DNA of 64,000 nucleotides, taken from assembly GCF_048771995.1 (NCBI RefSeq), contig NC_133050.1, forward strand, positions 3,112,501 through 3,176,500. Reading direction: 5' to 3'. Below are positions 1 through 10,794 of this stretch, one piece after another. The position numbers and the translations under genes are program-made. Source of the stretch: Taeniopygia guttata (taxonomy: Eukaryota > Chordata > Aves > Passeriformes > Estrildidae). Within the stretch, counting starts at the first letter, position 1. The number at the start of each line of letters is the position of its first letter. Under the pieces are notes generated by a model. The model saw only the letters and a list, made by a program, of their open reading frames with translations. It did not search any database and had not been told where the DNA came from.

Positions 1-782
1 TGGAAGGAGGATCTGGGGAACTCCAGGCCTGTCAGCCTGACCTCGGTGCCCAGCAAGGTTATGGAACAGATCACCTTGAGTGCCACCACAGGGCACCCAC
101 AGGATGGCCGAGGGGTCAGAGCCAGCCAGCGTGGATTTAAGAGGGGCAGGTCCTGCCTGAGCACCCTGATCTGCTTTTATAACCAGGTGACCCACCTGTG
201 GATGTGGGAAAGGCTGTGGATGTGTCCATCTGGACTTCAGCAAAGCCTTGGACACTGTCTGTGACAGCATTCCCTGGAAAAGCTGCAGCCCACGGCTTGG
301 GCAGGCTCCCTCCTGGCTGGGAGATGGAAGAGCTGGCTGGAGGCTGGGCCCAGAGAGGGGTGGGGATGGTGCTGCACCCAGCTGGTGTCCAGTCCCTGGT
401 GCTGTCCCCAGGGATCTGTGTTGGGCCCAGTCCTGTTTAACATCTTCACCGATGATCTGGGGGAGGGGATCGAGCCCACCATCACCAAATTTGCAGGTAA
501 CACCAAGCTGGGTGTGAGTGTGGATCTGCTGGAGGGCAGGACAAGAAGACACAGCCTTCAGCTGCACCAGGGGAGGTTTAGGCTGGACAAGAGGAAGAAG
601 TTCTTCACAGAAAGGGTGAGTGGGCATTGCAATGGGCAGGCCAGGGGGAAGGTGGCAGAGTCACTGTCCCTCTCCAGTGGCATTCAGTGGCATTTCTGGG
701 TGACAAGGCGGTATTAGGGCATCAGTTGAACTTGATTGTCCCAAAGGTCTTTTCCAGCCTATTTGATTCTGTCATTCTGTGA
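1..782 (+). mobile_element. CR1 LINE fragment, reverse-transcriptase part and 3' tail
   Basis: This is a 5'-truncated, non-autonomous copy of a CR1 non-LTR retrotransposon. Reading the plus strand with several frame breaks gives the CR1 reverse-transcriptase series: a fixed proline/serine region near 30-60, a LDFSKAFDT-like block near 230-255, and [13 protein letters not shown] at about 409-445. The catalytic FADD position (about 488-502) reads FAGN, so the active-site aspartates are lost. The end (about 745-782) resembles the CR1 3' tail with its ATTCTGTnATTCTGTGAT repeats. A dead fossil copy. Confidence 0.85.
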
Positions 783-1497
783 TGATTGGGGCACTCTGGG
801 GCCATTGTGACCCTGCTGGGCCTCATGGAACTAAGAGGACCATGGTGACACTGTGCAGCCCCATAGAACCAGGGCTCCATTGTGGTGCTCTGGGGCCCAA
901 TGGAACCAGGGAGTCCCCGTGACACTGGGTCCTGGTGGAACCACAGAGGCCATTGTGACACTGCGGGGCCTCGTGTAACCGAGGGGTTTCACCATTGTGA
1001 CACTGCGAAACCAAAGAGAGCATTGGGAGAGTCCAGGGCCCAGGGGAACCAAGGGGCCGTTCTGACACTGCGGGGCCTCATGGAACCAAGGGGACATTGT
1101 GACACTGCAGGACCTTGTGTAACCAAGGGGCCACTGTGACACTCTGGGGCCTCCAGGAATCTGGAAGGCCCTTGTGACACTGTGTGGCCTCATGGAAACA
1201 AGGAATCCATTGTGACACTGAGGGGACTTGTGGAACCACAGAGAGCATTGTGACAGTGTGGGACCTCATGTGACCATGGGGCCTTTGTGACACCCTGGGG
1301 CCCCATGGAACCGAGGGGCCACTGTGAAACTGCGGCACCAACGAGAACATTGTGACACTGTGAAGCCCCACGGAACCAAGGAGTCCATTGTCACATTTTG
1401 GGGCCCCATGGAACCAAGGAGCCCAGTGTGACAGTGCAGGGCCTGGTGTAACCAAAGGGACTTTGTGACACTGAAGGGACACATGGAACCAAGGACA
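783..1497. repeat. Minisatellite, about 38-bp unit
   Basis: About 18 imperfect copies built around TGTGACACTG followed by GGGGCCTCATGGAACCAAGG. The core recurs near 955, 997, 1098, 1135, 1173, 1211 and 1249, a spacing of roughly 38-42 bp. Open frames across it are by-products of repetition. A related array in the opposite orientation lies at 9672-10010. Confidence 0.85.
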
Positions 1498-1827
1498 TCT
1501 TTGCAGATGACACCAAGCTGGGTGTGAGTGTTGATCTGCTGGAGGGTAGGAGGGCTCTGCACAGGGCCCTGGACAGGCTGGATCCAGGGCCCAAACCCAA
1601 CAAGGTGAGGTTTAACAAGTCCAAGTGCCGGGTCCTGCACTTTGGCCACAACAACCCCTGCAGCACCACAGGCTGGGGACAGAGGGGCTGGAGAGCAGCC
1701 AGGCAGAAAGGGACCTGCAGGGACTGAGGGACAGCAGGCTGGACATGAGCCAGCAGTGTGCCCAGGTGGCCAAGAAGGCAAATGGTTCCTGGCCTGGATC
1801 AGGAATGGTGTGGCCAGCAGGAGCAGA
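1498..1827 (+). mobile_element. CR1 LINE fragment, reverse-transcriptase C-terminal part
   Basis: A second CR1 piece on the same strand starts in the same FADD region as the end of the first, so it overlaps the first in CR1 coordinates and is a separate copy. FADDTKLG is intact at about 1500-1523. It is followed by CR1-typical blocks for the [20 protein letters not shown] and [13 protein letters not shown] segments up to about 1790. It is broken by indels and has no complete frame. Confidence 0.8.
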
Positions 1828-2125
1828 GCTGCTGTGCCAGCACTGATCTGCCCCAGCTCTGCACACAGACATTGCTGCTGCAGCTCCAGAGAAGGCAACA
1901 AAAGGGCATCTCTGCAGAAAACTCTGCTGGGAGATCCTTGAGTTCCTTTAAAGCCACTGAGATCACAGCCCCTCCTTGACACAGTCTGTGGGCACAGGGA
2001 AGGTGGAGGTAAATAAAATGAAAAACTACACAAACAATGGCTTTATTTTGTTGACAAGATTTAAAATATAAAACACAGGGGGAAAATGAAAAAAAACCCA
2101 TAATCAAACCCAAAAGAACTATCAA
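1828..2125. repeat. Direct repeat copy 1 (about 0.3 kb)
   Basis: This stretch starts GCTGCTGTGCCAGCACTGAT and runs through a motif CCTCCTTGACACAGTCTGTG into an A-rich tail. It is repeated with modest divergence at 2315-2610, 487 bp downstream. It lies just downstream (in gene orientation) of the olfactory receptor, so it may be part of the duplicated 3' flank that accompanies family-14 receptor arrays; that link is inference. Confidence 0.75.
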
Positions 2126-2314
2126 CAATTGTATATATTACAAATTATTTCTATTAACTGGTGTCCCTGCTGCAGCCCCAGCACTGCCACCCCCAGGACT
2201 GTGCCCAGCCCCGAGAGCACTCAGGCCCTGCAGCAGCACCAGGGCCACCAGGGCAGCGGGGCAGGGCCACGGGAGCAGCACTGGCAGCACCAAGTGCTGC
2301 TGCTCCTGGGCACA

Positions 2315-2610
2315 GCTGCTGTGCCAGCCCTGATTTGCCCCAGCTCTGCACACAGACATTGCTGCTGCAGCTCCAGAGAAGGCAACAAAAGGCCATCTCT
2401 GCAGAAAACTTCACTGGGAGTTCCTTTAGTTCCTTTAAAGGCACCAAGAGCACAGCCCCTCCTTGACACAGTCTGTGGGCACAGGGAAGGTGGAGAGAAT
2501 CAAAAAGAGAAATGGCACAAACCATGTGATTTCATTGTGGACAAGATTAAAATAGTAAAACAAAGAAAAAGAGCCTCCAAACAGAAACCAAATAGAAGTA
2601 TCAAAGATGA
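2315..2610. repeat. Direct repeat copy 2 (about 0.3 kb)
   Basis: Second copy of the 1828-2125 repeat. It has the same order of blocks, including the shared CCTCCTTGACACAGTCTGTG segment and the following GACAAGATT-containing A-rich tail. It ends close to the stop codon side of the receptor gene at 2648. Confidence 0.75.
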
Positions 2611-2647
2611 CTTTTATTACAATGATTTGCAGAAATTGGCCAGCAGT

Positions 2648-3579
2648 TTAATGTCCCTGAAAGCATCCAGTCATCAGTGTCCACACTGCAGCCTTGAGCT
2701 CCTGGTTCCTCAGGCTGTAGATGAGGGGGTTCAGGGCTGGAGGCACCACCGAGTACAGAACTGACAGGGCCAGATCCAGGGATGGGGAGGAGATGGAGGG
2801 GGGCTTCAGGTGAGCAAACATGACAGTGCTTAAGAAAAGGGAGACCACGGCCAGGTGAGGGAGGCAGGTGGAAAAGGCTTTGTGCCGTCCCTGCTCAGAG
2901 GGGATCCTCAGCACAGCCCTGAAGATCTGCACATAGGAGAAAACCATGAACACAAAACAACCAAGTCCGAAACAGGCACTAACAGCAATGAGCCCAAGTT
3001 CCCTGAGGTAGGACTTGGAGCAGGAGAGCTTGAGGATCTGTGGGATTTCACAGAAGAACTGGCCCACGTCATTGCCATGGCACAGGGGCAGGGAAAATGT
3101 ATTGGCTGTGAGCAGCAGAGCAGTGAGAAAGGCACTGGCCCAGGCAGCTGCTGCCATGTGGGCACAAGCTCTGCTGCCCAGGAGGGTCCCGTAGTGCAGG
3201 GGTTTGCAGATGGACACGTAGCGGTCGTAGCACATGATGGTCAGGAGGAAATACACTGATCCAAGAAAGAAGAAAACCAGAAAAACCTGAGCAGCACATC
3301 CTGTGTAGGAGATGGTGCTGGTGTCCCAGAGCAAACTGTGCATGGCTTTGGGGACAGTGGTGCAGATGGAGCCCAGGTCGCTGAGGGCCAGGTGGAGCAG
3401 GAAGAAGAACATGGGCGTGTGCAGGTGGTGGCCGCAGGCTACGGCGCTGATGATGAGGCCGTTGCCCAGGAGGGCAGCCAGGGAGATCCCAGGAAGAGGC
3501 AGAAGTGCAGGAGCTGCAGCTGCCGCGTGTCTGCCAGTGCCAGCAGGAGGAAGTGGCTGATGGAGCTGCTGTTGGACAT
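2648..3579 (-). pseudogene. OR14-like: Olfactory receptor family 14-like, one-base frameshift near N terminus
   Basis: A seven-transmembrane odorant receptor that would act at the membrane of olfactory neurons. The single-exon frame on the minus strand shows the class hallmarks: LHTPMFFFL before TM2, MCYDRYVSICKPLHY at the end of TM3, SKSYLRELG in loop 2, KAFSTCLPHL at TM6 and PALNPLIYSLRNQELKAAV at TM7. Wording and length (about 310 residues) fit the family-14 receptors amplified in birds. The natural start is the ATG at 3579-3577, which opens with the family's MxNSSSIS-type N terminus. About 30 codons later, at roughly 3486-3491, one base is missing compared with the usual LFLGISLAALLGNG coding sequence, so the start and the receptor body are in different frames. 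The body can only be opened from an ATG at 3727, which gives an unrelated leader. Either a recent pseudogene or an assembly error; everything after the break is intact. Confidence 0.9.
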
Positions 3580-4600
3580 TTGCTGTGGCTGCGCATGGGC
3601 ACCTGGTCATGGAGAAAGGACAGGGACAAGTCAGGAGAGGCTGTTTGGAGCCAAATCTGGGCCATTCCCTGTAGCCTGTCCTGCTGGGACTCGGCCACCC
3701 TTGTTCCTGCTCTGGGAAAACCTTCACCCAGGTCCCTGCCTGAGCTCCAGTTGTGCAGGCTGAGTGTGCCAGGAGCAGCCAGACCTGAGCATGGGGGCTC
3801 TCGAGGAGCCATCCCTGCCCTGCTTCCCTGGGTTTGTGGCCCTGTGGCAGAGGGACAAGGCTGAGTACTCAGGATTTGTCAGGGGAATAATTCCTATTGC
3901 AGGAAGGCTTGTTACCATCTGCACTACCACTTCTAAGGGAAATGGCAGGAGCTGGTTTAAGGAATTATTTTCCTACCCACACATCATTCCTGGCTCTCTG
4001 AGGTCAGAAATCCCCAGCATTGCTGCTGCACTCAGAGTTTGCCGCTGAGAGATGTGAGAGGCAAAGGATTCCCTGTGGCTGAGGGAAGGTGAGAGGCTGG
4101 ATGGGCTTGTTCCCCCAGCACTGCTCTGTTCAGCCCCCTCTGCTTCCCTGAGCATCTCCCTGGCCCTGGACATTCCCTCCTGAGAGGTGCCTTGTCCCTG
4201 CCAGCGCTCACAGAGCCCATCCCACCCTGTGTGCCCTCGGCCCGGCCCTACAGAAACCTGCCTGTGTGCAGGGCCCTGGCTGGGGCAGGCTCTGTGTGCA
4301 GCTGGGCAAGGGCAGCTCAGGAGAGCCCTGCTGGGCCCTGCAGAGGTGATGCTGCTGCTGTCCAGGGATGAGGAGTGGCTGAAGGCCCTTTGGGAGGCTC
4401 CCAGCAGAGACACTGACCACCCAAAGTCACAGTTCTGGAGTCTCTGTAAATGTTCAAACATTCCTTTGATGATCCTGTGTGTCCCTTTCAACTCAGAATG
4501 TTCTGTCATTCTGGGATTACAGTTCCTGCACTGTTTATCTCATCCCCCTGTTGTTTATAATCAGAAGAGAAAAAAAACCCCCTTGCAACAGTGTTAGAAC
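3580..4600. other. Upstream flank of the olfactory receptor; CR1 tail, no gene seen
   Basis: No conserved coding sequence recognised. At about 4466-4514 a short segment (TGATGATCCTGTGTGTCCCT onward to TTCTGTCATTCTGGGA) looks like a plus-strand CR1 3' tail. The rest is GC-rich, moderately repetitive sequence. Open frames here have no recognisable domain. Confidence 0.5.
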
Positions 4601-5190
4601 AGGAAAGTAAAAACCAGACCTTTATTGGAAGATTCCAGGTGGCCCCGCAGGAATGGGGCACACCCAGCCCCTGATTTCAACAAGGTAATAAGGTTGATTA
4701 ATTAGGATATTTAACAGGAATATCCAGTAGGAGATTCAGTTGCTCCAGTTACACACCCCTGGCTCAGCCCATTGGAGTAGGTCCAAGGGTTTCTTTGCCC
4801 CAGTTTTATTTATGACTGCTTAAATTGTTGTCAAAAACCAAAATATTCTTCTTGTAGGCACTCTTCATGATAATAAGACTATACAATATTTCAGGAATGT
4901 ACTTAGACAGTCAGCTTATTGTTCTAAAATCTAAGAGCTAGGCAGGAAACATACTAGAGTGAGTAAAGGATTACAGTAAAATAAGAACATAGTAGTTTAA
5001 TAGAGTTAATTAATTAATAGAGTTAAGTAAGTATTTTAGTTTTATAACTATATAATAGTAATTTATAGAGCTACAGATATCTGAAAAATATATAAAAGGC
5101 AAAATACTTTTCATCATCACCCCAAATTTCCCATCCTTCTCCAAGCAGGAAATTGAAAACACTCTCAGGAAATCTACTGATCTATACAGC
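4601..5190 (-). mobile_element. Possible antisense LTR remnant
   Basis: AT-rich DNA beginning with CAGACCTTTATTGG. Read on the minus strand this contains an AATAAA signal, as at the R/U5 boundary of many bird LTRs seen antisense. No clear TG...CA ends or target duplication were found, so the call is tentative. Confidence 0.3.
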
Positions 5191-6043
5191 AATCCCAGGC
5201 TTACCTTCTTTGGGAAGTGCCCTCTGGAGCTGTGCCCAGGCTGGTCTGGAGCTGGGAGCAGCCCTGCCCCACCCAGCCCCTCTCAGCAGCAGCACCTGCC
5301 CTGCTCAGGGTGGCTCCTTCCCCCCACAGCTCCTGGCCAGCGCTGGGAGCAGCTCCAGGGCCGGCTGAGAGCTGTCCCTGGCAGGCAGCAGAGTCCTGGC
5401 CCAGCACAGCGCCCTGGGCTGCAGGACCCTGCTCTGCAGGACAGCCCTGGGCACCCCTGGCTGCTCTGCACAGGAGATGAGCAGAGAATGCACTCACAGG
5501 GTCTGTGGGCATTGGGATGTTCCAGCTTTAGGAGATCACTCCAGGAGCTGCAGCTGCATTGTCCTGCAGCCAGAGGTTCCTGTGCCAAGGGCTGGCAGTG
5601 ATTCTGCCCCAGGCACTTCTCAGCCCTTCCCAGCCCTGACTGATTGAAGCTCTCTGTGCCTCTGTGCTGTGCCCGGGCTGGCTGCAGGCAGTGCCCCAGC
5701 CCTGCTGGGCTGGGAGAAGAGCTGCTCAGCAAGAGAAATGTGCTTTTGAAGCTCTGCTTGGTTACCGGGATCACCCTCTGTGCCAGGAGCCCGGCCCAGC
5801 TCAGCAGCACAGACACAGCACAAGGACTTTAATGACCCTCTGGGGCTTTGTGCTCAGGCCCTGAACATCAGGCCCTGGGAGGGAGCTGCAGAAACCTCTC
5901 CAGAACTCCAAGTCAGAATCCAGCTCCAAAGTTTCTTGGACTTTTAATGGGTCCCACTGAGGGACACGACTGAGAAAGTGTCCCCAGGCCCCAGGCAGAG
6001 CAGAGAACTGGAGGCACTGATGACAGGTGGGGACAAAGAGAAG
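5191..6043. other. GC-rich unannotated stretch
   Basis: Cys/Leu/Gln-rich frames in several registers reflect base composition (CTGCAG, CAGCAG, GGGCTG words). No recognised domain, splice-flanked exon or repeat boundary was seen. Confidence 0.4.
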
Positions 6044-6370
6044 CCAAGTCTTGGTGCCCTGGGGCACAGCAGGGTCTGTGCCACCAAGGGCTGTGAGGAG
6101 ACACCTTGTCCTGAGGCCCTGGGGCCTCCTGGCACAGCCCCAGCCAGGCTGGGCACTGTCACCCCCTGGTCCTGCCCTCAGCATTCCCCCCTAGCCCACA
6201 TCCCAGTGGCCTCAAGGATCTGCTGGAAGGAGTCCCTGGGGAGCCTTGGTCAGGAATGGCCCTGGGGGCTCCTTCATGCTCCCAGAACTGCATTTCTTTT
6301 AAGGTATTTGGTGTTTCCCTTTTGATACAGACTCTGTGAGAGGTTTGTGCAATCATGGCCCCAATTATCT
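6044..6370 (+). repeat. Dispersed repeat, copy A (inverted relative to 21280-21775)
   Basis: Segments such as GCTGTGAGGAGACACCTTGT (near 6088) and CCTTGGTCAGGAATGGCCCT (near 6244) recur in reverse complement near 21,690 and 21,400. The pair keeps block order, with extra sequence of about 150 bp in the distal copy. The two copies bracket the PIM1-like locus at a distance of about 15 kb. Confidence 0.8.
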
Positions 6371-6720
6371 GCCTTAAGGAGTCCCTTGAGAGATTTGTAC
6401 TGACACTCACTGGGGCTCATTAATACTCTGAGATACTAAACTTTTTTCAGGTACTTTGGATTTTCCTTTCCACACTGAGAGGTTTTTGTGCCATTTTGAG
6501 TCTCCAATTCTCTCCTTCAAGGAGTCCATGAGGAGCCTGTGTTGGGGATGGACCTCAGTGGCACCCATTAATGCTTTGAGACAGTTTGGGGTTTTCTTCT
6601 GCCATTGACTCCTGGAAAGGTTTGTGCAATCTCCTCTCAGGCCCTGAGGTTCCAGGGCTCAGTTCCAAATGCACCACGGGGCTCATTAGGTTCAGGCAAC
6701 TCCTGACAAACCACGGCTCT
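6290..6720. repeat. Diverged about 140-bp tandem units
   Basis: Three degenerate units each carry a run like GGCTCATTAATACTCTGAGA, then a T-rich block and a GAGAGGTTTGTGCAATC-like block (near 6340, 6480 and 6620). The first unit overlaps the end of dispersed repeat copy A. Confidence 0.45.
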
Positions 6721-6816
6721 GCCTTGTTTTCCCTCTGGTCTGGGGCAGTTCATCAGGAAGTTTCTGTAGTGGTTTTGGTTCACCATTTTGGGATTTCTTG
6801 GGCAATATATCAATAA

Positions 6817-7545
6817 GTGTGGTGGGTTCAGTGCTGTCTAATTACCAGTGCACACACTAGAATATACTTACTCATTTCCTGCTCTTGAAATAGGATTAGA
6901 AGAAAGGCAAAGTCGGCTCAAAACTTTTAAATGGTATAAAGAAAAGTTTCTTAAGAGTAACTAAAAGACAGAGTAATAAGGATCAGAACTAAACTTTCAG
7001 AACACTTCCTTTCTCCATACAATCTGACAATGTAAAGAGACAAAATCTAAAATTTTCTGTCAATTTTCCACCTCTAGAATAGTCTTTCTTCAGTTCACTT
7101 AGGGAAAGAACCTCCTCTTGTTAATGTTATGGAGACTTCTCCACAAGAAAACAATTATCTCATGGCTTTTCTTTTCCATGAATAGCAGCCACTAGGAAAA
7201 ATCTGCAATTGTGAAATCTCTCCCATTTTTTCACAGATTTTCCCACAGCTGTGTTTAGGGGACATGTCAATTTAAGTGGTATTAGTTTAAAGATGTGCTG
7301 TTTAAGAGCAAAGGTTCTCTTCATCTCTTTCTGAAATCATCTTAATCTCTGGGAATAGAGATCTTCTTCTTCTCTCCCTGAGGGCACAGGGTCTCATCAC
7401 TCTGCTCTCTTTGTCTGTTCAAACACCTCATGGCATCAAGCTACTTCAATATTTCCTTACTTTAGCATGGAGGCCTTTGCTGAACAAGTCATCTCCCCAT
7501 ATTTTTCAATGCCTTATAGGGAAAAAGAGAGTCTGATGTATCAAT
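6817..7545. mobile_element. Probable solo LTR or LTR-derived sequence
   Basis: AT-rich, about 0.7 kb, opening TGTGGTGGGTTCAGTG, which has the TG start common to songbird ERV LTRs and contrasts sharply with its GC-rich flanks. The 3' end and target duplication are not clear. No open frame. Confidence 0.35.
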
Positions 7546-7679
7546 GACATCCTTCTCCATAGCTTTACCAGAGGATTTCAGCCCTGAGATCAAAGCATCT
7601 CCTCATCCCTCCCATCTGGGACTCAACTTCCTCTTCACTGACCTCGGTGTCTTCATGTTGCTCCTCTGCGTGCCTGCCC

Positions 7680-9250
7680 TGTGTCCTTTTCTCTCACTGG
7701 AGGGAGGATGGAAGCACTGGAAGGGTCAATATCTGCCCAGGGCCTGCAGATGGTTCCATGACCCCAGGCAGGCTTGGTGGCCAATTCTTATTTTTGCTGT
7801 GGTTCCTGGACATGAAGACCAGCTATTTTCCCCAGGAATGAAGGAATAGAGTGCCACTGTTTTAGGGGCAGATGAAAGGTGCCCACTAGAGGACAAGGCC
7901 AGCCAAAGCTGCCAGGTATTGTTCTGAGAGATACCTTTACAAATTGCAATTTTTTTTAGGGAAAGTACCACCAGGTCCTCACAGTATCACCATGGTCTCC
8001 ATAGGAAGGGAACAAGCGAACCCCAATGTTCCAGGGGCTGTGGCTCATCCACCAGAGGCTAAGGCCAGCCAGATCAGATGGTGCTGGCAGATTTTGTCCT
8101 TGGACATAGGGAATTTCAGAGGTGGAATACCAGTTTCGGACCTGGTTGCCTGGAGGTGAAGGACAGTTCTTTTACACAGGAAGAAAAGTGTGGAACACCG
8201 GTGTTTCAGGGGCAGATGAAAGGCGGCTATCAGAGGCCAAGGGCAGCCAGACCTCTCTGTCCTGGTAGCTTTTGTCTGAAAGCAACCCTTGGATAAAGGA
8301 ACTTTGGAGGTGGAACCAAAATTTTGGCCATTCCTGCATTGGTAAGAAGGACGGTTCTTTTCCATAGGAAGGAAAGCCCAGAGCCGCAGTGTTTCAAAGG
8401 CAGAGGAGGAGAGAGGTGGCTCCTGAGAGGCTGAGCCAGTCAGACCCGTTTGTCTTGGTAGCTTTCATCACTGAGAAATCTTTGGATCTAGGGAATTCTG
8501 GAGGAGGATTCCCAACTTTGGCCACCTGGTCAAGATGGATGGTTTTTCCCATAGGAAAGAAAAGCCCAGGTGAAGCCCAGGTGTTTTGGAAGAAGATGAG
8601 AGGTGGTCACCATAGGCCAAGAGAGTCAGACCTGTTTTTTCCTGGCACCTTTTATCTGGGGGAAATCCTTGTATATTCAGAATTTTGAAGGTGGAATCTC
8701 AGTTTTGGCCATGGGCACCTGGGCAGGAAGAAGAGTTCTTTTCATCAGCAAGGAAAGCACAGAGCCCCAGTGTTTCAAAGGCAGATAAGAATTAGCTCTT
8801 GGAAACCAAGGCCTGCCAGGCTTGTCTCTCCTGGAAGCTTTCACCTGGGAGAAATCCTTGGATATAGGGAATCCTGGAGGCGGATTCCCAACATTGGCCA
8901 TGGGTGCCTGGATGTGAAAGGTGCTTTTTTCCCATAAGAAAGAAAAGCACAGGGTTCCAGTGTTTCAAAGGCAGATGAGAGGTGGCCCCTGGGTGGCCAA
9001 GGCAGCCAGATCTGTCTGTCCTCGCAGATTTTATCTGGGAACAATCTTTGCATAAAAGCAAAATAAGAGGAGGAATCCAAATGTTGGCCATGGGCACCTG
9101 GAGGAGAAGGACAGTTCTTTCCACAGGAAGGAGAGCACTGAGCCCCAGTGCTCCAGGGGCAGATGAGCAGCAGCCCTGGACATGCCAAGGTCAGCTGGAC
9201 CTGTCAGGTGGCCCCCAGGTGGCCCAGCCAGCCAGGCCTTGATGCCTGGA
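7680..9250. repeat. Tandem array, about 187-bp unit, about 8 copies
   Basis: A common block (CAGTGTTTCAAAGGCAGATG and variants) recurs near 7857, 8026, 8200, 8389, 8580, 8770, 8960 and 9147. The spacing is 169-191 bp, settling at about 190 bp in the distal half. Each unit also carries TTTTGGCCATGGGCACCTGG and a GGAAGGACAGTTCTTTTCC block. Copies differ by many substitutions, so the array is old. Frames through it are accidental. Confidence 0.85.
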
Positions 9251-9279
9251 GAGGCCACCTAGAGCAGAAGCTGGACAGT

Positions 9280-9660
9280 GTTACAGGAATAAAGTGGGGA
9301 TTTATTCAAAAGGCCTTCAAAGGATTCACCTTGGGCAGTACAGGGGCCTGGCTGAGGGTACACCCAGGATGGACAACAGGTTTCCACACTTTTTATGTTC
9401 TGATTCATTTCCATATTGGGGTTAATTGTCCAATTACACCTTCAGGTTATGCAGTCCCACCCTCCCAGTCTGCTCTCTTCAATTCGCTGTTGTTTTCACT
9501 TTTTGGGCCTGAAGCTGCAGTGGTGTTCTTGGTTCTTGGGCTGTAAGAGGATTGTTTTGTCTGACTACACTGTGAAGAGAACTTGCTGACACTCTGCATG
9601 AAGTTCAGAGTTAAAGACTGATGCAGGACAGAATCTGGAAAATATGGAAGGTAAAACTTA
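9280..9660 (-). mobile_element. Probable antisense solo LTR
   Basis: Sequence beginning GGAATAAAGTGGGGATTTATTC reads on the minus strand as an R/U5 end with polyadenylation motif, followed by about 350 bp of U3-like AT/GC-mixed sequence. It sits between two tandem arrays. Ends are approximate. Confidence 0.4.
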
Positions 9661-9671
9661 AGGCATCAGCC

Positions 9672-10010
9672 TGTCCCATGTTCCCTTGGTTCCATGGGGA
9701 CACACAGTGTCACAATGGCTCCTCCATGACACTCTGGGCTCCACATTGTCACCCTGGGCCCTTGGTTCCATGGGAGTTTCCCAATGGTTTCCTCTGATTC
9801 CACGAGGTCACCACAGTGTCCCAACTGACCCATGGCTCCATGAGGTTCCCCAGTGTCACCAGGGTGTCCTTGGACCTGCACTGTCACAACTGACCTATGG
9901 CTCCATGAGGTTCCCCAGTGTCACCAGGGTGTCCTTGGACCTGCACTGTCACAACTGACCCATGGCTCCATGAGGTTCCCCAGTGTCACCATGGTCGCTG
10001 TCAGAGGCTG
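9672..10010. repeat. Minisatellite, 65-bp higher unit
   Basis: The block CTGACCCATGGCTCCATGAG...CTGCACTGTCACAA repeats at 9826, 9891 and 9956 with near-perfect 65-bp spacing. The flanking part, 9672-9825, is a more degenerate version. Its words (GGTTCCATG, AGTGTCACAATGG) are the reverse complement of the 783-1497 minisatellite, so both arrays come from one family. Confidence 0.8.
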
Positions 10011-10039
10011 GATGAGATCGATGTCCCGAGACACCTTGG

Positions 10040-10480
10040 GCTGAGCTGTCAATCAGTCACACAGCTGGGACAGTGTTAACCCAGCTCTGAACGCCCGAGC
10101 AATCAGAAGTCCCAGCTGGGGGGAGGCCCACGAAGGCCCAGGGGCGTAAAACCAAGGAGCACAAGGTCAGCTCCTGGTATGGACTCTGCCTCTCCTGGGG
10201 TTTGTGTCTCAGCCACACTGGAACCCCAGGAGCTGGGAGCCACATGTGTGTCTTTCTGTGGAGCTTCTGTCTTCCTGTCTCTGTCTCTCTTTCCTCTCCT
10301 TCTAATGCTCTTTATATGGAACATTTTTGGGTACCTGAACAACTTAAGTGTTTAAGGCTTTCCAGGCTAAATAGGCTAGTGAATGAAGTTACTGCTATGA
10401 CAAGTGCTTTGTGTTGGATTGGTTTTGTATTAAATGCATTTCCAAAGTTTCTTGTTTTTTGTACTTTGCCAGTAAAATTT
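10040..10480 (+). mobile_element. Probable LTR (plus strand)
   Basis: A 0.4-kb stretch containing GGGCGTAAAACCAAGGAGCA (TATA-like, near 10143) and later TGTATTAAATGCATTTCC (polyadenylation-like, near 10427). It ends before TTTTGGGGGGTCCCGAATGG, where a primer-binding site would lie. No gag frame follows. Ends and class are uncertain. Confidence 0.4.
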
Positions 10481-10559
10481 TGGGGGGTCCCGAATGGGCG
10501 CTGAGGGGCACTTGGGGATCCCGGAGGGTCTGGGGGACACTTGTGGGACAGATGGGGGC

Positions 10560-10790
10560 GGTACCGGGGCGGTTCTGTGGAGCGCGGGGCATGACGGGTG
10601 TTGTAGTCCCGGCCCCAATGGGGCTCTATTGGGCTGCGGGGCATGATGGGAGTTGTAGGCAAAAGAAAAGATGGCGCAGGCTCCAGGCACCGCCCCCAAA
10701 GCCATGATCGATCCCTGACGCTGATTGGTTGGAGGCTGCGATGGGCGGGAGTCACGACCAATGGGAGGCTGTGGAGGGAGGAACAGCCCA
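10560..10790 (+). promoter_or_regulatory. CpG-rich promoter-like block with two ZNF143-type motifs
   Basis: Two copies of a GCATGAYGGGNGTTGTAG motif lie at about 10587-10604 and 10641-10658. They resemble the ZNF143/THAP11 site (ACTACAATTCCCAGCATGC family) read in reverse. Between and after them are AAGATGGCG (YY1-like, 10668-10676), CTGATTGGTTGG (inverted CCAAT, near 10720) and GACCAATGGGAG (near 10758). This combination is typical of TATA-less housekeeping promoters. No matching first exon was recognised downstream, where a minisatellite begins. Confidence 0.5.
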
Positions 10791-10794
10791 TTCA

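Noticed and set aside
823..2033. Minus-strand frames of up to 255 codons
   Set aside because: They run antisense through a minisatellite and CR1 sequence on the plus strand.
2855..3259. 134-codon plus-strand frame within the olfactory receptor
   Set aside because: Antisense shadow of the receptor coding sequence.
10480..10500. TGGGGGGTCCCGAATGGG as a primer-binding site after the 10.0-10.5 kb LTR
   Set aside because: It does not match a tRNA 3' end that I can name, and no gag follows; left unassigned.
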